Assembly (NCBI RefSeq): GCF_018614415.1
Contig: NZ_JAGGOO010000060.1
Coordinates: 31,953-95,952 of the forward strand
DNA length: 64,000 nucleotides
Direction of reading: 5' to 3'
From: Streptomyces sp. ISL-12
Lineage (GTDB): Bacteria > Actinomycetota > Actinomycetes > Streptomycetales > Streptomycetaceae
The position numbers were made by a program, and so were the translations under genes. Each line of letters starts with the position of its first letter. Position 1 is the first letter of the stretch. Positions 51,187 through 59,964 of the stretch are shown here, piece after piece. The notes beneath the pieces are model-generated. The model saw nothing but the letters and a program-made list of their open reading frames with translations. It was not told where the DNA came from and did not search any database.

Positions 51187-52929
51187 CTACGGCTTGATGA
51201 GCGTGGGCACCGACTTCCTCCCCCGCCGCTTCCCTCGCCTCTTCGTCTCCTCCTCCGGCCCGGCGAGGGTCGGGACCGGCCTCGCCTCGGCCGGTTCGGG
51301 CTCGGGAGAGGCCGCTTCCGGTTCGCCGGGCTCGGCCGGTTCGGCCGGTGGAGCCGGTTCCGCCGGGACCTCCTTCTCGCTGCCCGGCACGTCGGGCACG
51401 TGTTCCCCGTCGGCCGGCGTGGTGCGCGGCGGGAGCAGGTCCAGGACCGCCTGCCGGTGGCTGTCGCTGGTGGCGTCGTCGTACGGGTCCGGGGTGGCCG
51501 GCACCTGGAGGCGCAGGACCGGGCCGGTGCCCAGCCGGGCGTAACCGCGGCCGGGCGGGACCTGGTCGACGGGCGTGGTCCCCGGGGGAGCGCCGAGCGC
51601 GGCCGTCAGTTCGTCGGGGTCGGCCGCGCCGAGGACCACGCGCGCGCGTGTGTGCTGCCGTACGGCGTCGCCGAGCGTGTCGCGGGTGTCCAGCTGGTCG
51701 GCCACCACCACCGTCACGTGCGCGGCCCGGCCGTGCCGCAGCGGGACCTGGAGCAGGGCCTGCGGATCCTTGCGGCCGTCCACGCCGGCCAGGTGCGTGA
51801 AGGCGCTCGGCCGGTCCAGCAGGAGCCACAGCGGCCGCCGGGTGTCCTCGGGCGGCGGCCGCCCCTCCTGCCGGGCCCGGTTGACGGCGATCAGCCGGCG
51901 CTCCGTCTCCTGGGCGGCCCACTCCAGGCTGGTCAGCACCCCGGTGAGGCCGCACTCGACGGCCAGGACGCCGTCGCGTCCGGTCAGGCAGGCGTACTCG
52001 CCGGTGCCGCCGCCGTCGACGATCACCAGGTCGCCGCCGTGGTGCAGGGCCTGGAGGGCGACGGAGCGCAGCAGCGTCGAGGTGCCGGTGCCCGGCCGGC
52101 CGAGGACCAGCAGATGCGGCTCGGTGGAGCGCACGCCGGTGCGCCAGACGACCGGCGGTACGTCGCGCCGCTCCTCGCCGTGGGTGAGCGGCAGGGTGCG
52201 CTGGACCCGGGTGGGGTCGGTGAAGCCGAGGACCGTCTCGCCGGGGGCGGTGACGAAGCGCTGGGCGGCGATGTCGGTGGGCAGCGGGGCGAGGGCGGTG
52301 AGGGTGAGGTGGTTGGCCTCCTCGTCCCAGGTGAAGCGGTACTCGCGGCCCCGGCCTGCCTTCGCGGTGAGCAGGTGCTCGATCCGGGCGCGGGCGGCGG
52401 CCTCGCCGTCGGTGAAGTACGCCGGGTAGTGGACCACCAGGTGCGCGAGACGGCCGTCGTCGTCGAACTCGTAGGCCGGGAAGGCCTTCTCCCAGCCGCC
52501 GCCGTGGGTGTACAGCGGATCGGGGTCCTCGGCGAGCGAGAAGTAGGGGACCAGGGCCTCGTAGAGCGAGGTCAGGCGCCGGGTCCGGGCGTCGTCGGCC
52601 TCCTCGGGCGCGGCCGGGACGCGGTTCCTGCCCTGCCAGGCCGCCGCCGCCATCAGCGCGACGGCGGCGAGCAGCGGGCCGTACGGCATCAGGCCCACGA
52701 CCAGGACGACCGAGGCCACCAGGAAGAGCAGCGCGCCGCGCCGGTCCTTGGGGGTCTCGGTCCACCTGTGCCGCGCGGCCGCGGCGAGCCGGCCGAAGCC
52801 GCGGGCGATCGTGATCAGCGGCTGGAGGACGTCGGTGGCGCTGTCGGCCGCCGTCCGGGCCAGCTCCCGGCTCCGGGCGAGCTGTGCGCCGCCGTTGCTC
52901 AGAATGCGGGGGAGGGGGCGCCGGGCCAC
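51187..52929 (-). CDS. sffA: SffA, SpoIIIE/FtsK-like sporulation septum protein
   Basis: Protein of 580 aa: an N-terminal part with two close membrane segments (about 65-98), an FtsK/SpoIIIE-like ATPase domain in the middle and a long Pro/Glu tail ending RKSVPTLIKP. The expected P-loop near residue 276 reads GRPGTGTST, without the Walker A lysine, and the second acidic motif LWLLLDRPS lacks the usual Glu, so ATP turnover is doubtful. GTG 52929 follows AGGAGG. SmeA is encoded 37 nt upstream on the same strand; in S. coelicolor the SmeA-SffA pair localises to sporulation septa and helps DNA segregation and septation. Confidence 0.88.
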   Translation of the reverse strand: MARRPLPRILSNGGAQLARSRELARTAADSATDVLQPLITIARGFGRLAAAARHRWTETPKDRRGALLFLVASVVLVVGLMPYGPLLAAVALMAAAAWQGRNRVPAAPEEADDARTRRLTSLYEALVPYFSLAEDPDPLYTHGGGWEKAFPAYEFDDDGRLAHLVVHYPAYFTDGEAAARARIEHLLTAKAGRGREYRFTWDEEANHLTLTALAPLPTDIAAQRFVTAPGETVLGFTDPTRVQRTLPLTHGEERRDVPPVVWRTGVRSTEPHLLVLGRPGTGTSTLLRSVALQALHHGGDLVIVDGGGTGEYACLTGRDGVLAVECGLTGVLTSLEWAAQETERRLIAVNRARQEGRPPPEDTRRPLWLLLDRPSAFTHLAGVDGRKDPQALLQVPLRHGRAAHVTVVVADQLDTRDTLGDAVRQHTRARVVLGAADPDELTAALGAPPGTTPVDQVPPGRGYARLGTGPVLRLQVPATPDPYDDATSDSHRQAVLDLLPPRTTPADGEHVPDVPGSEKEVPAEPAPPAEPAEPGEPEAASPEPEPAEARPVPTLAGPEEETKRRGKRRGRKSVPTLIKP

Positions 52930-52966
52930 TGCTGCCTCCTGGAGGTGCGGACGAGGGTACGGGCGG

Positions 52967-53161
52967 TCAGAACTTGAGTCCGCCGAGGAGGCCGGCCAGG
53001 CTCTCGCCGCCCGCCTTGATGCTCGGGGCGACGGCGGTGCTCGACAGGTAGAAGCCGAACAGCATGGCCACCACGGCGTGCGACGCCTTCAGGCCGTCCT
53101 TGCGGAAGTAGATGAAGACGACGACGCCGAGCAGGACGACGCCTGAGATCGAGAGGATCAT
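52967..53161 (-). CDS. smeA: SmeA, small sporulation membrane protein
   Basis: Membrane protein of 64 aa: an N-terminal helix (ILSISGVVLLGVVVFIYF), a charged turn RKDGLKAS, and a second helix (AVVAMLFGFYLSSTAVAP), then GGESLAGLLGGLKF. Size and layout match S. coelicolor SmeA, which targets SffA to division septa in aerial hyphae. AGGAG precedes ATG 53161. The upstream region (about 53200-53260) is AT-rich for this genome and has a GGGTGA element; from the literature smeA-sffA is switched on by late developmental regulators (BldM/WhiI, WhiA). Confidence 0.88.
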   Translation of the reverse strand: MILSISGVVLLGVVVFIYFRKDGLKASHAVVAMLFGFYLSSTAVAPSIKAGGESLAGLLGGLKF

Positions 53162-53439
53162 GTGAGTTCTCCTGGTTCGCGGGGACAGTCACCATGAGTA
53201 CTTCCAGGATCACAGCATGTATCCATATGATTAAAGGTGCAAGTGGGTGAAAATCGGGCGTTTTGCCCCGCGTGGCGGAGCGCCTCTTGAGCTGGTCGGG
53301 CCGTGGTGATCTTTACCTCGGGTGCCCCCGGCCATGTGTCCCACGAGCCAGTACCCTGGCGATTCACTCGCACGGCCGCCCCGCTCGCGGCCGCGAACCC
53401 ATGGATGAGCGTCCGAGAGACGAGAGAGGTGGTCCGCCG

Positions 53440-53832
53440 ATGACCGAAGCCCCTGACCCCGAGGTCGTCGAGTTGGCGACCAAGATCTTCGATCTGGCCC
53501 GGCAGGGACAGACCGAGCCGCTCGCGGCCTACGTCGACGCGGGCGTCCCGGCCGACCTCACCAACGACCGCGGCGACTCCCTGGTGATGCTCGCCGCGTA
53601 CCACGGCCACGCCGGCACGGTGCGCGCCCTGCTGGAGCGCGGCGCCGAGGCCGACCGGGTCAACGACCGGGGGCAGACCCCGCTCGCCGGGGCCGCCTTC
53701 AAAGGTGAGACCGAGGTCGTCAAGGCCCTTCTGGAGGCCGGCGCGGACCCTGCGGCGGGCACCCCCTCGGCCGTCGACACGGCCCGCATGTTCGACCGCG
53801 AGGAACTGCTGGAGCTCTTCGGCGCGCAGTGA
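53440..53832 (+). CDS. Ankyrin-repeat protein
   Basis: Soluble protein of 130 aa made of about three ankyrin repeats: a degenerate first (TEPLAAYVDAGVPADLTNDRG), then DSLVMLAAYHGHAGTVRALLERGAEADRVNDRG and QTPLAGAAFKGETEVVKALLEAGADP. It is probably a protein-protein adaptor. ATG 53440 is preceded by GAGAGGTGG; ATG 53401 is an in-frame alternative without a site. It is divergent from smeA. A 15-bp tandem repeat begins right after the stop codon. Confidence 0.88.
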   Translation: MTEAPDPEVVELATKIFDLARQGQTEPLAAYVDAGVPADLTNDRGDSLVMLAAYHGHAGTVRALLERGAEADRVNDRGQTPLAGAAFKGETEVVKALLEAGADPAAGTPSAVDTARMFDREELLELFGAQ

Positions 53833-54176
53833 GGCGGCACGGGGGCCCTACGGGGGGCGGACGTACGGGGACCGGCCGTACGGGGGCCAGCCCTACGAGG
53901 GCCGGCCGTACGGGGGGGCGCCGATATTTCGGTCGCGGCGGGACGAAGCGCGGGGTCATCATGACGACGTGGTTCACGGACGTGACGGCTGGGCAGGTGT
54001 TGCCGCACCGCGCGGACCGTGACCCGGTCCGCAAGGGCCACCGACGAGAGGCAGAGGAAAATGGTCTTCGGCAAGCAAGAGACGGCGGGCGCTCCGACGT
54101 GTTGTCGCGCGGTCAGGTGAACGCGTGCTCACCCGGTTGCGTCGACGCTTGATGTCTTGATGTGAGGCTGTTTCCC
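53833..54176 (+). other. Repeat-bearing gap of 344 nt
   Basis: The first part is the 15-bp tandem repeat (53847-53921); the rest shows no recognisable gene, although several frames are open. The TGTGAGG site for the HEAT-like gene lies at its end. Confidence 0.6.
53847..53921 (+). repeat. 15-bp tandem repeat, five units
   Basis: Five units of CGTACGGGGGCCGGC type with small differences, in phase with a glycine/tyrosine-rich reading frame (PYGGRTYGDR...), starting 15 nt after the ankyrin stop. Confidence 0.93.
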
Positions 54177-55595
54177 ATGTTCGATCCGGTCATAGCGCCC
54201 AGCGGTACGCTGCTCGGCCTGCTCCAGCGGGGCCGCGGCGACGGCACGCTGCACGCGCTCACCGCGCCGCGCGCCGAGGCGCTCGCGGCCCTGCACCACT
54301 GCGTGCTGCACGACCCGCGCCACGACTGGCAGGTGGAGAACCGCTCCCTCTACTACGCCCGCCTCTTCCTCGACCTCGACGGCGAGCTGGACGCCGTGGA
54401 GGCCCACCTCTTCGACGCCGAGGACGTCCTCGACCCCGAGGAGTCCCGTACGGGGCTGGCCCTGGCGTTCCTCGGGCACCTCGCCTCCTACGGGCGGCGG
54501 GACGCGCTCGACCTGCTGCGCCGGTACGCCGCCCGCGGCACCAACTGGGCCTGGGCCCTGGACGAACTGGCGCTGCGGGACGACGACGCGGGACTGCGCG
54601 CCCTCGCCGAGCCCGTGCTCGCGCGGTTCACCACCGACCCCGAGGGCGAGGCCGAGCTGGCCGCCGCCGTGCGGGACGCCTTCGAACCCAGGCCCTGGCG
54701 GCTGTGGGCCGAGGACAGCCGCGAAGCGATCGCCACGCGCGTGCGTGCCGCCCAGGAGGCCGGCTGCTTCGACCGCTGGCAGCGGCAGCTGCGGCCCACC
54801 GGGCCTCGCCCGGGCTGGAGCGTGGCCGCCGTCTTCGAGTGGGCCCAGCAGGGCCTGGAGCGTGGCACCGCGCTCCATGTGCCGGCCGCCCGGTGCCTCA
54901 CCGCCGTCGCCGGCCCCGAGGACCGGCCCGAGATCGTCGAGGCCGCCCGGTCCGGTACCGAGGCCGCCCGCTGCACCGCCTTGCGCTATCTCGCGGACAG
55001 CGACGATCCCGGCGCCCTCGGCCTGATCGAACACGCCGTGGCCACCGGTACGGCGGGCGTGGTGGAGGCCGCCGTCGCCGCGTTCGAACGGATGAGTGCT
55101 CCCGCCGCCGTGGACCGGGCCCGCGGCTGGGCCCGCCGGCCCGACGCGCTGGGCGCCGCCGCCGGCCGGGTACTGGCCTGTCGCGGCGGCGCGGCCGACC
55201 GTGACCTGGTCCTGGCCGCGCTGCGCGAGGCGGTACGGGGCGAGGGCCCCGACGCGCCGACCCTGTGGACCCTCGTCGACGGCGCCGGACGGCTCGGTAT
55301 CGGCTGCGCCGCCCCCGTACTGCGGCACGTCTACCGGGAGACCGGCTCCTCCCACCTGCGCGGCCGGGCCGCCCGGGCGCTGGCCGCCACCGACCCGTCC
55401 TTCCCGGCCGGGTTCGCCGTGGAATGCTTGTGGGACTGCGAGGAGACCACTCGCGAACTCGCCGCCCGGCACGCCGAGACCGGTGACGACCGCGTCGTCG
55501 AACGGCTGCGCAGGCTCGCCGCCGACCCGGCCGAGGAGGCCGAGGTGCAGACCGCCGTACGGAGCCGGATCGGGCCGGACGCGTCCGCGGTGTGA
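54177..55595 (+). CDS. HEAT-repeat-like protein
   Basis: Protein of 472 aa, almost all helical, with Ala/Leu-rich antiparallel helix pairs spaced about 30 residues apart in the second half (ALRYLADSDDPGALGLIEHAVAT, VEAAVAAFERM, ALAATDPSFPAG), the pattern of HEAT/PBS-lyase repeats. The N-terminal 190 residues look like a separate helical domain (LLGLLQRGRGDGTLHAL, RHDWQVENRSLYYARLFLDLDGELDAVE). The start is ATG 54177 behind GTGAGG; GTG 54162 is an alternative. Probably a scaffold; its partner is unknown. Confidence 0.78.
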   Translation: MFDPVIAPSGTLLGLLQRGRGDGTLHALTAPRAEALAALHHCVLHDPRHDWQVENRSLYYARLFLDLDGELDAVEAHLFDAEDVLDPEESRTGLALAFLGHLASYGRRDALDLLRRYAARGTNWAWALDELALRDDDAGLRALAEPVLARFTTDPEGEAELAAAVRDAFEPRPWRLWAEDSREAIATRVRAAQEAGCFDRWQRQLRPTGPRPGWSVAAVFEWAQQGLERGTALHVPAARCLTAVAGPEDRPEIVEAARSGTEAARCTALRYLADSDDPGALGLIEHAVATGTAGVVEAAVAAFERMSAPAAVDRARGWARRPDALGAAAGRVLACRGGAADRDLVLAALREAVRGEGPDAPTLWTLVDGAGRLGIGCAAPVLRHVYRETGSSHLRGRAARALAATDPSFPAGFAVECLWDCEETTRELAARHAETGDDRVVERLRRLAADPAEEAEVQTAVRSRIGPDASAV

Positions 55596-55955
55596 GCCTG
55601 TGGCATGAGTTTCGTCCAGTGAGTTCCGCGAGGGGGCCCGCGAGGGGGCCCGCGAGGTGAGTTCGGTGGAGCCGCCGCTCCACGCCGTGTGCCGGGCTGT
55701 CCGTACGCCGTGCGCCGGGCTGTCCGTGCGCCGGAGACGCCCGCGTGAACGGGGAGCGCGCTGTCGTGCACGGGGGCGCCCGAGGGTGACGGGACAAGCA
55801 TGCGCGCGCCGGGTGAACGAGGGGTGGCCCGCGGGTCAGGCGGGCGTGGACACGGTCTGACCTGCTCGGGCGGGCAGTTCAACGCTCACGGGCCGTTCCT
55901 CGGCCGGAAAGATCCACGTTGACGCGACCACGTCCAGCGCGGCGACAACACGGGT
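55596..55955 (+). other. Intergenic gap of 360 nt with short repeats
   Basis: Contains CGCGAGGGGGCC repeated (55628-55657) and two copies of a CCGGGCTGTCCGT block (about 55690-55730). No gene is recognised. The promoter of the glycosyltransferase operon must lie near the end, where GC content falls slightly. Confidence 0.55.
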
Positions 55956-57086
55956 ATGCGTGTCGTCATCGTGACCGAGTCCTTTCCCCCCGATGTGAAC
56001 GGCGTGGCCCACTGCGCGCTCCAGACCGCCCGACACCTCGTCGACAGCGGTCACGTTCCCCTCGTCGTCGCCCCCGCCCCGGCTCCCGGCACCCGGCCCG
56101 ACCCCCTCGCGGTGCCGTGCCCGGTCGTCCACGTCCCCTCCCTTCCGCTCCCCGGCTACCCCCAGGTCCGCGTCGCCCTCCCCAGCCGACGCCTCGCCGC
56201 CGCCATCGCCGCACACCGTGCGGACGTCGTCCACCTGGCCAGCCCCTTCGTCCTCGGCGTCCGCGGCATGGCCGCCGCCGCCCGGCTCGGCGTCCCCGCC
56301 GTGGCCGTCTACCAGACCGACCTCGCCGGATACGCCCGTACGTACATGGGGGCCGGCGAGGCGGCGGCCTGGCGGCGCATCCGCTCCGTGCACTCCGCCG
56401 CCGACCTCACCCTGGCCCCCTCCAGCGCCGCCCTGCACGACCTCCGGGCGCACGGGGTGCCCCGGGTCCGGCTCTGGCCGCGCGGGGTGGACACCGCCCG
56501 CTTCCGGCCCGAACTGCGCGACGAGGCGCTGCGCCGCGAACTCGCCCCGAACGGCGAGCTGATCGTCGGCTACGTGGGTCGGCTCGCCCCCGAGAAGCAG
56601 GTCGAGCTGCTGTCCGGAGTCTGCGCCCTGGCGGGCGTCCGCGTCGCGGTCGTCGGCGACGGGCCCAGCCGCACCGGCCTGGAGCAGGCCCTGCCCGGCG
56701 CCGTCTTCCTCGGCCGCCGCACCGGCGACGACCTGGCCCGGTTCTTCGCCTCCCTGGACGTCTTCGCCCACACCGGCCCCTTCGAGACCTTCTGCCAGAC
56801 CGTGCAGGAGGCCATGGCCAGCGGGGTCCCCGTCGTCGCGCCCGCCGCGGGCGGCCCGCTGGACCTGGTGGACCACGGCCGCACCGGGCTGCTGGTGCCG
56901 CCCCGGGACGCGGACGCCGTACGCGACGCGGTGGCGGCGCTGGCCGCCGACCCGGCGCTGCGCGCCGCCTGCGGGACTGCCGGACGGGCGGCCGTCGAGG
57001 GCCGTACCTGGGCGGCCGTCGGCGACCGGCTGATCGGCCACTACACGGACGTCCTCGCCGCACGGAAGGCGGTGCTGGCCGCATGA
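55956..57086 (+). CDS. GT4-family alpha-mannosyltransferase (MgtA-like)
   Basis: Cytoplasmic glycosyltransferase of 376 aa with a GT-B fold. N-terminal acceptor half: VVIVTESFPPDVNGVA, VHLASPFVLG; C-terminal donor half: VGYVGRLAPEKQVELL near residue 205, VVGDGPSR, and the nucleotide-sugar site GPFETFCQTVQEAMASGVPVVAPAAGGP near 270. The closest match I recall is the actinobacterial GDP-mannose-dependent alpha-mannosyltransferase MgtA, which acts on glucuronosyl diacylglycerol or phosphatidylinositol lipids. It overlaps the next glycosyltransferase by 4 nt. Confidence 0.87.
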   Translation: MRVVIVTESFPPDVNGVAHCALQTARHLVDSGHVPLVVAPAPAPGTRPDPLAVPCPVVHVPSLPLPGYPQVRVALPSRRLAAAIAAHRADVVHLASPFVLGVRGMAAAARLGVPAVAVYQTDLAGYARTYMGAGEAAAWRRIRSVHSAADLTLAPSSAALHDLRAHGVPRVRLWPRGVDTARFRPELRDEALRRELAPNGELIVGYVGRLAPEKQVELLSGVCALAGVRVAVVGDGPSRTGLEQALPGAVFLGRRTGDDLARFFASLDVFAHTGPFETFCQTVQEAMASGVPVVAPAAGGPLDLVDHGRTGLLVPPRDADAVRDAVAALAADPALRAACGTAGRAAVEGRTWAAVGDRLIGHYTDVLAARKAVLAA

Positions 57087-58246
57087 GCGCCCTCAGGATC
57101 GTCCGGCTCGCCAACTTCGTCGCCCCCGCCTCCGGCGGCCTGCGCACCGCCCTGCGCGAGCTGGGCAAGGGATACCTCGCCGCCGGACACGAGCCCGTCC
57201 TCGTCGTCCCCGGCGAGCGCGCGAGCGACCAGGAGACCGAGCAGGGACGGGTGATCACCGTGCCCGGCCCGCTGCTGCCCGGCACCGGCGGCTACCGCGT
57301 CCTCACCGACAGGCGGCGGGTCGCCGCCCTGCTGGAGGAACTCGCCCCCGACCGCCTGGAGGTCTCCGACCGCACGACACTGCGCTGGACCGGCAAGTGG
57401 GCCCGGCGGGCCCGGATCCCCGCCGTGATGGTCTCCCACGAGACCGCCGACGGCGTCCTGCGCACCTGGGGCCTGCCCGAGGGGGCGGCCCGCCGCGCCG
57501 CCGACGCGCTCAACATCCGTACGGCGCACACGTACGCGCGCGTGGTGTGCACCACCGAGTTCGCCGAACGGGAGTTCCTGCGGATCGGCGCCCGCAACGT
57601 CGTACGCGCCCCCCTGGGCGTCGATCTCGTCGCCCGGCACCCGGGGCTGCGCGACGCGCGGGTGCGGGCCCGGTACGCGCGCGAGGACGAGACGCTGCTC
57701 GTGATGTGCTCCCGGCTGTCCGTGGAGAAGCGGCCCGGGACGGCCCTGGACGCCCTGGAGGCGCTGCGCCGGCGTGACCGGCGGGCGGTCCTCGTGGTGG
57801 CCGGGGACGGCCCGCTGCGCGCCCGGCTCGAACAGCGGGCCCGCGAGCGGCGGCTGCCCGTCGAGTTCCTCGGGCATGTGGGCGACCGCGGTCTGCTCGG
57901 CGCGCTCCAGGCTTCCGCCGACGTGTGCCTGGCGCCCGGACCCGCCGAGACGTTCGGGCTCGCCGCGCTGGAGGCGATGGCCTGCGGTACGCCCGTGGCG
58001 GTCAGTGCCTCGTCCGCGCTGCCGGAGGTGATCGGCTCCGCCGGGGCCGTCGCCGCCGACCACGGGGAGGCGTTCGCCGACGCCGTGGACCTGCTGGCCG
58101 GGCGCCCGGAGACGGGGCGGCGGGCGGCGGCACGCGCGCGTGCGGAGTGTTTCGGCTGGGACACGGCGGTCGCCGCGTTCCTCGCCGCGCACGACGCGAC
58201 GGCGGTAGCACCCTCTCGCCGGGGCGTGGCGGAGGGCGTGGCATGA
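57083..58246 (+). CDS. GT4-family glycosyltransferase
   Basis: GT-B enzyme of 387 aa following the mannosyltransferase with an ATGA overlap. N-terminal half: VRLANFVAPASGGLRTALRELG and AVMVSHETADGVLRTW; donor half: MCSRLSVEKRPGTALDALEAL near 215, VVAGDGPLR and PAETFGLAALEAMACGTPVAV near 300 with the conserved Glu of the sugar-nucleotide site. It probably adds the next sugar to the product of its neighbour; donor and acceptor are not known. Confidence 0.86.
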   Translation: MSALRIVRLANFVAPASGGLRTALRELGKGYLAAGHEPVLVVPGERASDQETEQGRVITVPGPLLPGTGGYRVLTDRRRVAALLEELAPDRLEVSDRTTLRWTGKWARRARIPAVMVSHETADGVLRTWGLPEGAARRAADALNIRTAHTYARVVCTTEFAEREFLRIGARNVVRAPLGVDLVARHPGLRDARVRARYAREDETLLVMCSRLSVEKRPGTALDALEALRRRDRRAVLVVAGDGPLRARLEQRARERRLPVEFLGHVGDRGLLGALQASADVCLAPGPAETFGLAALEAMACGTPVAVSASSALPEVIGSAGAVAADHGEAFADAVDLLAGRPETGRRAAARARAECFGWDTAVAAFLAAHDATAVAPSRRGVAEGVA

Positions 58247-59100
58247 GACGGCCGCGGTACGTGGCGCTCGGCGACTCGCTGACCGAGGGGGTGGGCGACC
58301 CGGTCGCGGGCGGCTGGCGCGGCTGGGCGGCGCTGCTCGCCGGGTCGCTCGCCGGGGAGGACGAGCGGCCCGTGGAGTTCCGCAACCTCGCGGTCAGCGG
58401 AGCGCAGACCCGGGACGTGCTGGAGGCGCAACTGCCCGCCGGGCTGGCGCTGCGGCCGGACCTCGTGTCCGTCGTGATCGGCGTCAACGACACCCTGCGC
58501 CGCGCCTTCGACATCCACGCCGTGGCCGCCCGGCTGGACGAGGTGTACGCGGCGTTCAGCGCCCAGGACGCCGTCCTCCTGACGGCCTGTCTGCCCGACC
58601 CCGGCACCATGCTCGGGCTGCCGGGCGCGCTGGCCCGGCCGCTGGCCCGGCGGCAGCGGGCCGTCAACACGGTGGTCCACGCGCTGTCCGAGCGGTACGG
58701 CGCCCTGCACCTGCACGCGGGCGACGGCGACTGGGTCACCGACCGCGCGATGTGGAGCGCGGACCGGCTGCACCCCGGTGAGCGGGGGCACCGGCAACTG
58801 GCCGTGCGCGCCCACGGGCTGCTCGCCGCGCACGGGCTCGCCCGGGGGCCCGCGCCCTCGCCCGAGCCCGGGTCCCCGGCGCCCACCCGGTCGGCGAGCC
58901 TGTGGTGGCTGGCCACCGCCGGCACCGGCTGGGTGGCCCGACGCTCCACCGACCTGCTGCCGCAGCTGCTGACCCTGGCCGCCGACGAACTGCGCCACCG
59001 CGCGCGCGGGACGAGCGCCCGGCTCGACCTGCGCGCGTCCGCGGCGGTCTCGGCGGCCCTGGCGGCCCTGTCGGTCCCCGATCGCCGGGAGGTCGCCTGA
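58243..59100 (+). CDS. SGNH/GDSL-family hydrolase
   Basis: Esterase-like protein of 285 aa. All four blocks are visible: I with nucleophile Ser12 (ALGDSLTEG), II (AVSGAQT), III (VSVVIGVND) and V with Asp/His near 174-177 (DRLHPGERGH). No signal peptide is seen, so it acts in the cytoplasm or on the inner membrane face. It overlaps the second glycosyltransferase by 4 nt. With the two sugar transferases this suggests that it removes or adds an acyl group on a glycolipid (inference). A roughly 80-residue C-terminal extension with LWWLATAGTGWVA may contact the membrane. Confidence 0.86.
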   Translation: MRRPRYVALGDSLTEGVGDPVAGGWRGWAALLAGSLAGEDERPVEFRNLAVSGAQTRDVLEAQLPAGLALRPDLVSVVIGVNDTLRRAFDIHAVAARLDEVYAAFSAQDAVLLTACLPDPGTMLGLPGALARPLARRQRAVNTVVHALSERYGALHLHAGDGDWVTDRAMWSADRLHPGERGHRQLAVRAHGLLAAHGLARGPAPSPEPGSPAPTRSASLWWLATAGTGWVARRSTDLLPQLLTLAADELRHRARGTSARLDLRASAAVSAALAALSVPDRREVA

Positions 59101-59102
59101 GG

Positions 59103-59119
59103 CCGGCGGGGCGCGCCGG
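59103..59119. terminator. Short hairpin between convergent genes
   Basis: CCGGCG / CGCCGG with a 5-nt loop lies between the SGNH stop and the DUF1445 stop. Confidence 0.5.
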
Positions 59120-59130
59120 TGACCAAGGAG

Positions 59131-59964
59131 TCACACCACCCGGTACTGCTCGTCACGCGCGTCCGTGATGAACATCTGGCCGGGCGCGTGGGTGATCGCG
59201 AACGGCGGGCGCGAGGCCATGACCGCCGCCTGCGGGGTCACCCCGCACGCCCAGAAGACCGGGATGTCGTCCGGCTCCCGGTCCACCGCGTCGCCGAAGT
59301 CGGGCCGGTCCAGGTCTTCGACGCCGAGCGCCGACGGGTCACCGCAGTGCACCGGGCCGCCGTGCACCGCCGGGAGCAGGCTGGTCTCCCGGATCGCCGC
59401 GGACAGGTACCGCGGCGGCACCGGACGCATGGACACCACCATCGGCCCGTGCAGCCGCCCGGCGGGAGCGCACTGCCGGCCGGTGACGTACATCGGCACG
59501 TTGCGGCCCTGCTCGACGTGGCGGATCGGGACGCCGGCCCGGGACAGCGCCGACTCGAAGGTGAAGCTGCACCCGATGAGGAACGAGACGAGGTCGTCCC
59601 GCCAGTGCGCGCGCACGTCCGCCGGCTCCTCCACCAGCTCACCGTCCCGCCACACCCGGTAGCGCGGCAGGTCGGTGCGCAGATCGGCGCCGTCGGCCAG
59701 CGCGGTCGTCCACCCGCCGGCGTCCGTCACGTCGAGCACCGGGCAGGGCTTCGGATTGCGGGTGCAGAACAACAGCATGTCGTAGGCCCAGTCGGCGGGT
59801 ACGGAGATCAGATTGGCCTGGGTGTGACCGGCCGCAACTCCCGCCGTGGCGCCGGTCAGTCCCTCCCGGAAGCGGGCCCGGGCCGTTTCCGGCCGCCACG
59901 CGTGCGCGTGCTCGTCGACGAGCGTGACCGCGCGGTCCTCCGTCACCTGGTGCGTGCTGTTCAT
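59131..59964 (-). CDS. DUF1445 (UPF0317) putative hydro-lyase / D-glutamate cyclase-like
   Basis: Protein of 277 aa with the DUF1445 pattern: GHTQANLISVPADWAYDMLLFC near residue 45, FLIGCSFTFESAL near 128, RNVPMYVTGRQCAPAGRLHGPMVVSMRP near 155 and the C-terminal FWACGVTPQAAVM and THAPGQMFITD. A mammalian relative is D-glutamate cyclase; bacterial members are usually near 5-oxoproline or transporter genes. AAGGAG precedes ATG 59964, which overlaps the stop of the upstream MFS gene (ATGA), so both are translated together. Confidence 0.87.
   Translation of the reverse strand: MNSTHQVTEDRAVTLVDEHAHAWRPETARARFREGLTGATAGVAAGHTQANLISVPADWAYDMLLFCTRNPKPCPVLDVTDAGGWTTALADGADLRTDLPRYRVWRDGELVEEPADVRAHWRDDLVSFLIGCSFTFESALSRAGVPIRHVEQGRNVPMYVTGRQCAPAGRLHGPMVVSMRPVPPRYLSAAIRETSLLPAVHGGPVHCGDPSALGVEDLDRPDFGDAVDREPDDIPVFWACGVTPQAAVMASRPPFAITHAPGQMFITDARDEQYRVV

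Noticed and set aside
49571..52765. Minus-strand open frame of over 1000 codons opposite yczR and through sffA
   Set aside because: Arg/Gly/Pro-rich shadow of genuine genes created by high third-position GC; no start site, domain or ribosome binding site.
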